This document shows, one piece after another, positions 1 through 6,198 of a DNA stretch of 22,551 nucleotides (position 1 is the first letter of the stretch; each line of letters begins with the position of its first letter). The translations under genes were made by a program, and so were the position numbers. Origin of the DNA: a virus. Below the pieces are notes generated by a model. That model was given only the letters and a program-made list of their open reading frames with translations. It was not told the DNA's origin and made no database searches. Where the stretch lies: positions 1 to 22,551 of IMG/VR virus record IMGVR_UViG_3300042197_001836; one strand, 5' to 3'.

Positions 1-3000
1 AGCAGTGCTCTGATCGGCAGCAGTAGCAGCCTCAGGGTCTGTTTCATCATCATCTGCATGAGCCTCCATTGGCTGATGTAGATCGAGCTGGTCTTGCAAG
101 CGATCTGAAATCCAATTGATTGGATCACCATCGCGGGCCTTGGCAACACCATAGGGCATTTCGTCAAAATAGTATTCATAAAGTGCATCATAGAAATCTG
201 GAAAATCTGAAAGGTCTTCGCCCTCCTTAAAGGCTTTAACCGCTTCGGGGTAAGCATCAAGAATGGCGTCAAGACCTGAGCTGTTGCTTTCCTTGATTTC
301 AACCCCGGCTTTTTTCAATGCCGCAATAGCTGTGTCATCAAGTTCTGCAGAATCTAATTCTAGTTGTCCCTTGTTGTTGAATTTGACATCAGTGGTAGTG
401 CCAGTTTTGGCAAATTTAGTTTTGCCAGCAGTACCAGCCGCTGTAATAGTTCCCACAGTACCAATGTCTTCGCTGAATTGACTTTGGCGGAGAGTATTGG
501 CTGCATGGCGCACATAGTACACTGAGCCGTTGCGTGTGATATAGTGTGGTAAACGCTGACTGTCACCGCTCATGAATTCTGTGCCTGCCACTGGAATACG
601 AGTTACACGATTTTCCATGTCATATAAAATATAGCTCTTACCGTCTTGACTGACTCTTGCTTGGTCATAGATCTTGACGCTGCTGGCACCTACTTGTTGA
701 CGAGCACTTTGACGAGCAGCATCTATACGAGCTTGACGATCTACATTGGCCTGTGCGTCCCATGTTCTGCGCTGTGTTTCGCGCTCAAAGTCACGCTGGC
801 GAACACGCTCGCGATAGTTGGGACTAAAGATATCACTGAGCACTGAACCCACGCTGTGATTAAGTCCTGGATAGTGTGGATTTGCACCACCTTGTGCTTG
901 TGCTGAAGCACCGCCCATGGCAATACCAGCTGCCATTGCGGCTGGAATAATCTTCTTGGCCACATGTCCAAGAATGCTTTTGGCGTCCTCGCTGAGCCGA
1001 CCTTCTACAATGACGATAGCGTCAATGGGGTCTTGGTAGCGTTTTACCTGCTCAAGGATAACGCTTTCATGCAGGCTACTGCTAATCTGCTTGACTACGC
1101 GGCCTTCATGTACTAGTTGGATTCGAATCATGATTTCTTTTTCCTGTTTTAAATTGTTTAAGATTGTGTTGCGACCATTTTCTGCAATGTAACGCTGTGT
1201 CCATTGCTCGGCGATAGCCAAGCATTCTCTAATGAAATTTGCATCCTCATCAGTGATGCCTCTGCTGCCGCGGCCTCCGCGGCTGCGAATACGCTTGAGT
1301 TCATTGTAGGCAGCAACAATGGTATTTAGAGTATTGGTCAACTGTTTGATATTATGAGCAGCACCACGAAAAGCACCACCATGATTGCCTTCAAGGTCTG
1401 CTGCCAATGCGCGAGCTTCTCTGCGAGCCTTGTCTCTTAGACCTGCAAGACTATAACGACCTGCACCGCCCAGAACCAACACTTCAGAAGCATTCATTGG
1501 ATCTTCACGATCCAAACGATAGATAACGCTATCACTGTTTAGGGTGTGTGCCTCCGCTATACCTTTTGCTCGTGCTTCTTTTTCCAAGTCTAGTTTACGT
1601 TGACGAATTGCCTCTTGGTCATGACCTGGTTCGCGTTCTAAGTCTTGCAATACTCGGCGCTTTGCATCTAGGTCTTCTTTGCCTTGAAGTGCTGTTTCCG
1701 CCACACCTTCCTGCAGACCCGGAATAGGATGTAGCCCTTTGGGGATCTCGCCTGTCCAGTGTTGTGTTCCAGGGTGCTCTGGCAAATCGCGCATGGCATT
1801 GGGTTCGGCTAAGTCACATGACTTTGTGTGATGTAAAAAGATTGTACTGCCGCAATCGTAGCAAGGATAGGCATCAAAAGGATCTTGGCCGTCATCTCCG
1901 CCCGTTGAAAATTCATTCAAGGAGCCTTTCGCTAGACCTTTGTTTATTCTATTCAATTCATAGTGAACTTTATTACCAGCATCGGCCCTAAATGCTTTAA
2001 ACCCTAATGCTTTAGCATAACGCTGAACCAATCTATCATACAAATTAGCACGACTTTGTGTTTTTTGTCCAGGTTCAACTTCTTTGCTGGCTGAAAAGAT
2101 TACGCGGTTAGGTTTATATTTCTTAATAAATGTTCGAATAGCAACTAATACTGTAGCAAATATTCTCTGTGCGTCACCTTCGCCTGTTACTGCTTGACTG
2201 TCATTTCTATAAAATTCAACACTCCAGGCTTCTTCCCCTTCTTCATTTGCGTCTAGGTTAAACATGATACTTAGATCATCACCATTGGGTATTTCAGCGT
2301 AGGCTGTTACCTCATCCATGTCTAGTTCTGGATACCATTTTAGTTTGTAGGGTTGGTCAAAGGCTTCTTCTAACTCTTGTGCTTCCGCCACACCTTCCTT
2401 GTAAAATTGTTTTGCAGTATAGTGTCCTTCAATTTTTTTTGTTCTGGTATTGACAATATGATATTCTGTGTTTGAGTTTACTTCTTCTGACGCTAAGTCT
2501 TCTACAACTTTTAATGCTTCTCTCTTAGACAACATTTTAGTAGACACATCTTTTCCATTGATAAAGACCTTATAAACTCGACGATCGTATAACATTAGAT
2601 CTTCATCGCCTGCCATTGAATCTTTCCAATTTCCATCTTGCGTTTTGGTTTCCTTGCCATCCAATGATTTAGATTTACTCCCACCTAATTTGTCGCCTAT
2701 TGTTGAACCTACTATTCCGCCTGCAATCGCACCAGCGGCTGGCATTCCTATCATTGCTCCTAATTTAGCACCTGCCAAACTGCCCACGGTCGCTCCGGCA
2801 ATACCAGATTTCCAGCCCTCCGCCACAGCATGGCTTTCATAAACTCCGCGCCCAATATAGCTGGCACCCGAATCTGCTCGTTGCCCAACAGCACGACGAG
2901 CATTTTTTCTTCGAGCTCTGCGTGTACGGCCTGCAACAAACAAAGGATAGGCTACAGACGCAATATCCCCAGATGTAGTGGAGGCAGCGTCGGCTTCTTC

Positions 3001-3027
3001 GGTGGTAATGATCTGTCTAACTCGCAT
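1..3027 (-). CDS. Giant mosaic phage protein with GVAE repeats, 3' end outside window
   Basis: Uninterrupted frame of 1009 codons from ATG at 3027 to the window edge; no stop is seen, so the protein is longer. It begins with the tag MRVRQII. A glycine-zipper hydrophobic stretch lies at about residues 72-113. A module at about 224-345 ends in a YELNR-like segment; I recall similar modules in uncultured marine phages. A CxxC...HH...C cluster near residues 385-405 could bind zinc, and a charged helical stretch covers about 446-488. GVAE-type repeats sit at residues 67-71, 212-216, 441-445 and 489-493, mostly at module boundaries. Met633 (ATG at 1131, with AGGA upstream) starts a stretch that looks like its own protein: an amphipathic start, a small-residue hydrophobic segment near 690-710, a Gln/Arg-rich helix, then an acidic tail. 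Translation may therefore also begin there, but the frame is continuous. Function unknown; packaged virion or effector polyprotein is my inference. Confidence 0.8.
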   Translation of the reverse strand, partial: MRVRQIITTEEADAASTTSGDIASVAYPLFVAGRTRRARRKNARRAVGQRADSGASYIGRGVYESHAVAEGWKSGIAGATVGSLAGAKLGAMIGMPAAGAIAGGIVGSTIGDKLGGSKSKSLDGKETKTQDGNWKDSMAGDEDLMLYDRRVYKVFINGKDVSTKMLSKREALKVVEDLASEEVNSNTEYHIVNTRTKKIEGHYTAKQFYKEGVAEAQELEEAFDQPYKLKWYPELDMDEVTAYAEIPNGDDLSIMFNLDANEEGEEAWSVEFYRNDSQAVTGEGDAQRIFATVLVAIRTFIKKYKPNRVIFSASKEVEPGQKTQSRANLYDRLVQRYAKALGFKAFRADAGNKVHYELNRINKGLAKGSLNEFSTGGDDGQDPFDAYPCYDCGSTIFLHHTKSCDLAEPNAMRDLPEHPGTQHWTGEIPKGLHPIPGLQEGVAETALQGKEDLDAKRRVLQDLEREPGHDQEAIRQRKLDLEKEARAKGIAEAHTLNSDSVIYRLDREDPMNASEVLVLGGAGRYSLAGLRDKARREARALAADLEGNHGGAFRGAAHNIKQLTNTLNTIVAAYNELKRIRSRGGRGSRGITDEDANFIRECLAIAEQWTQRYIAENGRNTILNNLKQEKEIMIRIQLVHEGRVVKQISSSLHESVILEQVKRYQDPIDAIVIVEGRLSEDAKSILGHVAKKIIPAAMAAGIAMGGASAQAQGGANPHYPGLNHSVGSVLSDIFSPNYRERVRQRDFERETQRRTWDAQANVDRQARIDAARQSARQQVGASSVKIYDQARVSQDGKSYILYDMENRVTRIPVAGTEFMSGDSQRLPHYITRNGSVYYVRHAANTLRQSQFSEDIGTVGTITAAGTAGKTKFAKTGTTTDVKFNNKGQLELDSAELDDTAIAALKKAGVEIKESNSSGLDAILDAYPEAVKAFKEGEDLSDFPDFYDALYEYYFDEMPYGVAKARDGDPINWISDRLQDQLDLHQPMEAHADDDETDPEAATAADQSTA
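1550..1563 (-). repeat. GVAEG-family in-frame repeat, divergent copy (GIAEA)
   Basis: Minus-strand GGTATAGCGGAGGC, read as GIAEA at residues 489-493. It ends the charged helical segment and starts the next module. The peptide is conserved although the bases have drifted. Confidence 0.6.
1695..1707 (-). repeat. GVAEG-family in-frame repeat (GVAET)
   Basis: Minus-strand GGTGTGGCGGAAA, read as GVAET at residues 441-445. It is preceded by LQE and sits between the putative zinc-binding segment and a charged helical segment. Confidence 0.8.
2381..2394 (-). repeat. GVAEG-family in-frame repeat (GVAEA)
   Basis: Minus-strand GGTGTGGCGGAAGC, read as GVAEA at residues 212-216 and followed by QELEEA. 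The following bases continue nearly identical to the copy at 22018-22031, making a block of about 34 nt shared by the two end ORFs. Confidence 0.85.
2815..2829 (-). repeat. GVAEG-family in-frame repeat, divergent copy (AVAEG)
   Basis: Minus-strand GCTGTGGCGGAGGGC, read as AVAEG at residues 67-71 of the left mosaic ORF, just before the glycine-zipper module. It differs from the consensus GGTGTGGCGGAAGGC at two positions. Confidence 0.6.
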
Positions 3028-3047
3028 GAAGTATTTATTCTTTTGGC

Positions 3048-3088
3048 AACACTAACTGACTACTTTACTTATCATAATCGTTAGTGTT
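3048..3088. promoter_or_regulatory. 9-bp inverted repeat in the divergent control region
   Basis: AACACTAAC (3048-3056) and GTTAGTGTT (3080-3088) are perfect reverse complements separated by 23 nt, so the arm centres are 32 bp apart, about three helical turns. They lie in the 113-bp gap between the leftward mosaic ORF and the rightward small-gene operon. The spacing suits a dimeric or looping regulator serving both directions; a hairpin with a 23-nt loop is also possible. Apart from this repeat and the AT-rich promoter candidate at 3107-3115 I see nothing else in the gap. Confidence 0.5.
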
Positions 3089-3106
3089 AATATTCCGGGC
3101 CAATGG

Positions 3107-3115
3107 TTTTAAATA
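3107..3115 (+). promoter_or_regulatory. Candidate late-type promoter of the plus-strand operon
   Basis: TTTTAAATA followed by an AT-rich run, 26 bp before the first plus-strand gene. It resembles the TATAAATA-like late promoters of T4-type phages but is one base short and lacks a second element. Weak support; AT-rich sequence matches by chance. Confidence 0.3.
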
Positions 3116-3140
3116 TATGTATATTATCAACAGGAGACCC

Positions 3141-3425
3141 ATGATGGGAGAATTTCTAAAATTAGTAGCCGAAGTTGGCTTTCCTATTGCGGCTGCTATT
3201 GCCGCAGGCTATTTTGTATTTTTAACACTGAAATTTATTCTAGCTGGTGTCACCAGTAGTGTCAATGGCATCAAAGGCATCATTGGTGCCCTGGACAATC
3301 GTGTTAAAACCATGAATCATGATGTGATTCGCATTGACACAGTGGTTTCAAATGCACTGGGTCTCAAACCCGATGTAGACCGTATTGCAAGAGCAGACGG
3401 TAAAAATGACGCTCGTCGCGACTAA
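3141..3425 (+). CDS. Small single-span membrane protein, holin-like candidate
   Basis: 94 aa from ATG at 3141 (or the adjacent ATG at 3144). I chose this start, not the in-frame upstream ATG at 3084, because AGGAG lies just before it and no ribosome site precedes 3084. A hydrophobic helix covers about residues 9-35, followed by a helical region with NRVKTMNHDVIRIDTVV and a charged tail (RADGKNDARRD). The family feels familiar from marine T4-like phages, where such proteins are usually hypothetical or called holin-like; I cannot confirm that. It shares the pattern GFP(I/V)-AA-GY-LDR-DLIR with the gene at 4179, so the two are probably paralogues. It starts the plus-strand operon. Confidence 0.8.
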   Translation: MMGEFLKLVAEVGFPIAAAIAAGYFVFLTLKFILAGVTSSVNGIKGIIGALDNRVKTMNHDVIRIDTVVSNALGLKPDVDRIARADGKNDARRD

Positions 3426-3428
3426 CAC

Positions 3429-3581
3429 ATGAACACCAGTCTGCTGTTTGAAGCATTTATGGTGTTTTATTTGATTGAGTGTGCTGTATTGATTTCAGTT
3501 GCTTATTGGTATTATCAAGAGCCCAAGACAATTGAAAAGAAAATATGGGATCCTTGGGGTGTTTGGAAAGAAATAAAATGA
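3429..3581 (+). CDS. 50-aa membrane protein
   Basis: ATG at 3429, four bases after the previous stop, reading 50 codons to TGA at 3579-3581. Residues 4-29 form a hydrophobic helix (LLFEAFMVFYLIECAVLISV), followed by a short polar tail rich in Trp and Lys. The stop overlaps the next start as ATGA, so the two are translationally coupled. No clear Shine-Dalgarno precedes it; translation probably continues from the upstream gene. Function unknown. Confidence 0.65.
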   Translation: MNTSLLFEAFMVFYLIECAVLISVAYWYYQEPKTIEKKIWDPWGVWKEIK

Positions 3582-3748
3582 AATTATTTGAAAACAAATA
3601 TGACAAATATGACCAGTGGTGGAATAATTTGCCCAATCACACACAGGAATATTTAAAATCGCAGCCAATTTGGCATAACAATGATTTACTCAGAGCTGGA
3701 TTAATGGGCTTGGCCATGGGATTTTTTCTTGGGGCGGTGATATTCTAA
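3578..3748 (+). CDS. 56-aa tail-anchored small membrane protein
   Basis: ATG at 3578 overlaps the previous stop by four bases (ATGA); I prefer it to an upstream in-frame ATG at 3545, which would run 37 bases into the preceding ORF. The N-terminal two thirds is polar (DQWWNNLPNHTQEYLKSQP, then IWHNNDL), and the last ~17 residues (GLMGLAMGFFLGAVIF) form a glycine-rich membrane anchor at the very C terminus. The LP-TQ-YL-QPIWH-DL pattern looks like a recurrent small membrane protein of marine T4-like phages, from memory. Function unknown. Confidence 0.75.
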   Translation: MKLFENKYDKYDQWWNNLPNHTQEYLKSQPIWHNNDLLRAGLMGLAMGFFLGAVIF

Positions 3749-4167
3749 TGCTGTACGTTGACTACAACTGGGACCTAACACCCACTGCCATGATACCCGA
3801 CCCTGAGTTAAATACCGACAGGCTGCATTGGCAAACTGGAGACTTTTGGAAAGTGGTTGAAATTGCCGACGATCGCAAGGCCTTGGTAAAAGTTGATTCA
3901 CTTACAGCCATGGTCACTGAACAGGCTGTTGAAATAAAAGAAAATGTCAACAAACTCTATCAATTTGCTGTGTACACACGCAGTGACGAGTTTGTTGAAA
4001 TAATCGATTGGATCAGACGAAATAATATTCGTGCTGAAGTGCATTTAAATCGCACAAGATTTTGGATTCCCTATGGTCCAGAATTACTGGAATTTTTATT
4101 AACCTGGGGATCTGTTTGTCCACGAGTCGACGATGAAACTGATCATGCGCTAGGTACCAGGTATTAA
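3748..4167 (+). CDS. Hypothetical 139-aa phage protein
   Basis: ATG at 3748 overlaps the previous stop by one base (TAATG). No signal peptide or membrane segment. The sequence alternates hydrophobic strands and short helices (FVEIIDWIRRNNIRAEVHL, then FWIPYG), suggesting a small alpha/beta soluble protein; the C-terminal half could be a small binding domain. I do not recognise the family. Its position inside a cassette of membrane proteins, with stop-start overlap, implies joint expression with them. Confidence 0.75.
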   Translation: MLYVDYNWDLTPTAMIPDPELNTDRLHWQTGDFWKVVEIADDRKALVKVDSLTAMVTEQAVEIKENVNKLYQFAVYTRSDEFVEIIDWIRRNNIRAEVHLNRTRFWIPYGPELLEFLLTWGSVCPRVDDETDHALGTRY

Positions 4168-4178
4168 GGAGCAATAAA

Positions 4179-4526
4179 ATGGATGTAGGCAATATTGCTG
4201 AAATGATTAACAAGTACGGATTTCCTGTGATCGCCGCCGGCGGCATGGGCTATCTGGTATACTATGTGTGGATTTGGGCCACCAAGGAAATCAAGCCCGT
4301 GTTGGGAGAAGCCAACACCACGCTGATCGCTCTCATTGACCGCATTCGCATGTTGGACAACGATCTTATTCGTCTGCAACAAAAGGTCAACACTACCCTG
4401 CACCTGCGTGGCAAGATCATTGAAAGTGAGCGTGTGCTAGAAGCTCAGAAAGTGGACAGCGAAGCCGACGCCAAATTCAAGCGAGCTGTCAGCGAAGAAG
4501 ACAAAAAGACTGCCGGCGAAGGTTAA
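4179..4526 (+). CDS. Single-span membrane protein, paralogue of the gene at 3141
   Basis: 115 aa from ATG at 4179, with a strong AAGGAG at 4166-4171. A hydrophobic segment at about residues 13-34 (GFPVIAAGGMGYLVYYVWIW) is followed by a helical stretch (LIALIDRIRMLDNDLIRLQ) and a charged, Glu/Lys-rich C terminus likely to form a coiled coil. It aligns without obvious gaps to the 3141 gene over the GFP...GY membrane segment and the LDR...DLIR helix. The two copies flank the three other small genes. Holin, spanin-like or membrane-scaffold roles are all possible; none is proven. Confidence 0.8.
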   Translation: MDVGNIAEMINKYGFPVIAAGGMGYLVYYVWIWATKEIKPVLGEANTTLIALIDRIRMLDNDLIRLQQKVNTTLHLRGKIIESERVLEAQKVDSEADAKFKRAVSEEDKKTAGEG

Positions 4527-4539
4527 CCGACTACACTCA

Positions 4540-5247
4540 ATGGGCCCGATAATCTACACCCTTCTCGTCACGCATCTTACCATAATTTGTGTTACACTTT
4601 ACCTACATCGCAGCCAAGCACACAGGGGAGTCACATTCAATCCTGTAGTAGCACACTTCATGCGCTTTTGGCTATGGCTAACAACTGGCATGGTTACTTG
4701 CCAATGGGTGGCAGTACACCGCAAACATCACAGATTCACTGAAGCCAATGGCGACCCACACAGCCCACACGTGTATGGCTTGTGGCAGGTGTTGTTTGGT
4801 GGTGCATTTTTATATCACACAGCCAGCAAAGACTTGGCGATGGTCGAACAATATAGTGCCGGCACTCCTGCGGATTGGATAGAACAAAAACTATATACTC
4901 CGCACAGTCGCATAGGTATCATGCTTATGTTGCTGATTGACATTCTGCTATTTGGTGCCTGGGGCTTTGTAGTTTGGGGTATTCAAATGATATGGATACC
5001 ATTTTGGGCCGCTGGTGTCATCAACGGCCTAGGACACTGGTGGGGATATCGAAATGGCGAAACTCGAGATCAAAGCAGGAACATTAGTCCCTGGGGCATT
5101 CTTATTGGCGGTGAATGTCTGCACAATAATCATCACCTTGAACCCGGCAATCCTCGTCTCAGTCGCCGCTGGTTTGAATTTGATATAGGCTGGCTTTATA
5201 TACGCCTGTTATGCATTTTCAAATTGGCTCGGCTTCGAGTCCAATAA
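4540..5247 (+). CDS. Fatty-acid desaturase, delta-9 (acyl-CoA/acyl-lipid) type
   Basis: 235 aa, integral membrane di-iron desaturase. The three histidine boxes are present: HRSQAH near residue 23, HRKHH near residue 60 and HNNHH near residue 196. Two hydrophobic hairpins lie in the expected places (residues 3-20 with 38-60, and about 127-165). Known family members use O2 and electrons to place a cis double bond in an acyl chain. At 235 aa it is short for the family; the C-terminal cytoplasmic tail is reduced but the catalytic boxes are intact. The start has no strong ribosome site. It is the last gene of the plus-strand operon and its 3' end overlaps the convergent oxygenase gene by 39 bp. 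Likely an auxiliary gene altering host membrane fluidity, together with the nearby ACP; exact substrate unknown. Confidence 0.9.
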   Translation: MGPIIYTLLVTHLTIICVTLYLHRSQAHRGVTFNPVVAHFMRFWLWLTTGMVTCQWVAVHRKHHRFTEANGDPHSPHVYGLWQVLFGGAFLYHTASKDLAMVEQYSAGTPADWIEQKLYTPHSRIGIMLMLLIDILLFGAWGFVVWGIQMIWIPFWAAGVINGLGHWWGYRNGETRDQSRNISPWGILIGGECLHNNHHLEPGNPRLSRRWFEFDIGWLYIRLLCIFKLARLRVQ

Positions 5248-5946
5248 AGAAAAATTATCCGCAATGTGCTGCCACACGCCCTGTGGGCTTTTTGTGTGTG
5301 ACCATACCAGCTGAGCACTCACAGTAATTCTCCTGCCGGGCCCTTGCAATACCAAGTGTGGTCTATTTGTTCGCAACAACGCACTGGGCACAGAACTAGC
5401 AGTTTCAAAGTCAAAATCTGGACATTCTGCCCAGGTTTTTCGTCCTTCTGCTAGATCTTGATACCAAGGCACATTCCACTGATTGTGATAAACGCCAGCG
5501 GCTTCTCGTTTGTATGGTACAAGATCTGTTACCGGCACATTCCACCAGCGAATAATGCCAGGACTGCTGGCCAACTCGTAGTAGCTTAGTCGAGCTTCTA
5601 ACATGACACTTTCGCCTGACGGTAAACGAGTACCGTCCACATGCGGACTTAGATTTTCACCATTGGCTCCGCTGACAAATAAAGTAAAATTACGGCATTC
5701 AATGCCCAATGGTTTTAGAAATTCATTGGTATTTTGGTGCGTGAGCGGGAAAAATCGTTTAACATCAGCCGCTGGGCTCATTAATTCACGATTGCGAGCT
5801 GTTTGTTCTTGAAAATTCTGATCTACATATTGAAGGAATTTCTGTTTTTCACTGAGCTCAATGCGTAGGCTCACAGGATAAAAGTATTCCTGGTGAGCCA
5901 CTGCCGCGCTGTAAGGGTCCGGTCTTGACAGATTCTTTGTGCCCAT
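5209..5946 (-). CDS. 2-oxoglutarate/Fe(II) oxygenase-like protein
   Basis: 245 aa. The cupin-type facial triad pattern is visible: SPHVDGTRLPSG (H-x-D) near residue 121, a distal His in NRPHLVLQG near residue 204, and an Arg in GRRITVSAQ near residue 215 that would bind the 2OG carboxylate. SYYELASSPGIIRWWN between them fits the double-stranded beta-helix core. This is the arrangement of small phage Fe(II)/2OG dioxygenases; the substrate (protein side chain, nucleic acid or lipid) cannot be told. ATG directly abuts the stop of the ACP gene, so the two are coupled. Its 3' end overlaps the convergent desaturase. The similarity is from motifs only. Confidence 0.7.
   Translation of the reverse strand: MGTKNLSRPDPYSAAVAHQEYFYPVSLRIELSEKQKFLQYVDQNFQEQTARNRELMSPAADVKRFFPLTHQNTNEFLKPLGIECRNFTLFVSGANGENLSPHVDGTRLPSGESVMLEARLSYYELASSPGIIRWWNVPVTDLVPYKREAAGVYHNQWNVPWYQDLAEGRKTWAECPDFDFETASSVPSALLRTNRPHLVLQGPGRRITVSAQLVWSHTKSPQGVWQHIADNFSLLDSKPSQFENA
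5278..5293 (+). terminator. Candidate intrinsic terminator of the plus-strand operon
   Basis: GCCC-TGT-GGGC followed by TTTTT, 30 bp after the desaturase stop, inside the antisense coding sequence of the oxygenase gene. The stem is only 4 bp though GC-only, so support is moderate at best. Confidence 0.35.
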
Positions 5947-6189
5947 TTAATTTTGAATTTTACTTGTCAATACTTTATAAGCCCGTTCCATGTTAGTAAT
6001 ATATTCAGCCTCGTCGTCGGTTATTTCAATTCCAAATGCTTCTTCCCAGGCCATGATTAATTCCGCTACATCCAGGCTGTCAATGTCCAATTCTCTAAAT
6101 TCAGTGTGAATATTGTCAACTTCGACGCCAAAGCATTCATGTACTATCTTATTGATACGAATTTCTACATCAGTAAACTGTTGTGGCAT
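5947..6189 (-). CDS. acpP: Acyl carrier protein
   Basis: 80 aa, small and acidic, matching ACP length. The phosphopantetheine attachment motif DSLDVAEL is intact (Ser at about residue 38), preceded by FRELDID and followed by helix III (FGIEITDDEAEYITNMERAYKVL), as in bacterial ACPs. Holo-ACP carries acyl chains as thioesters for fatty-acid synthesis. It lies nine bases after the cyclase stop and immediately before the oxygenase. AGTGAGA upstream of ATG is a passable ribosome site. Phage ACPs are known from large marine phages; here it may supply or divert acyl chains for the desaturase, or bind a host ACP partner. The symbol denotes family resemblance. Confidence 0.9.
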   Translation of the reverse strand: MPQQFTDVEIRINKIVHECFGVEVDNIHTEFRELDIDSLDVAELIMAWEEAFGIEITDDEAEYITNMERAYKVLTSKIQN

Positions 6190-6198
6190 AGATTTATC

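Noticed and set aside
3031-3040. TAAATA-type late promoter just before the left mosaic ORF
   Set aside because: It is so close to the ATG at 3027 that the expected start of transcription would coincide with the start codon, leaving no ribosome site.
3084-3140. Longer start for the 94-aa membrane protein
   Set aside because: Would start within the control region without a ribosome site; AGGAG directly precedes the ATG pair at 3141/3144.
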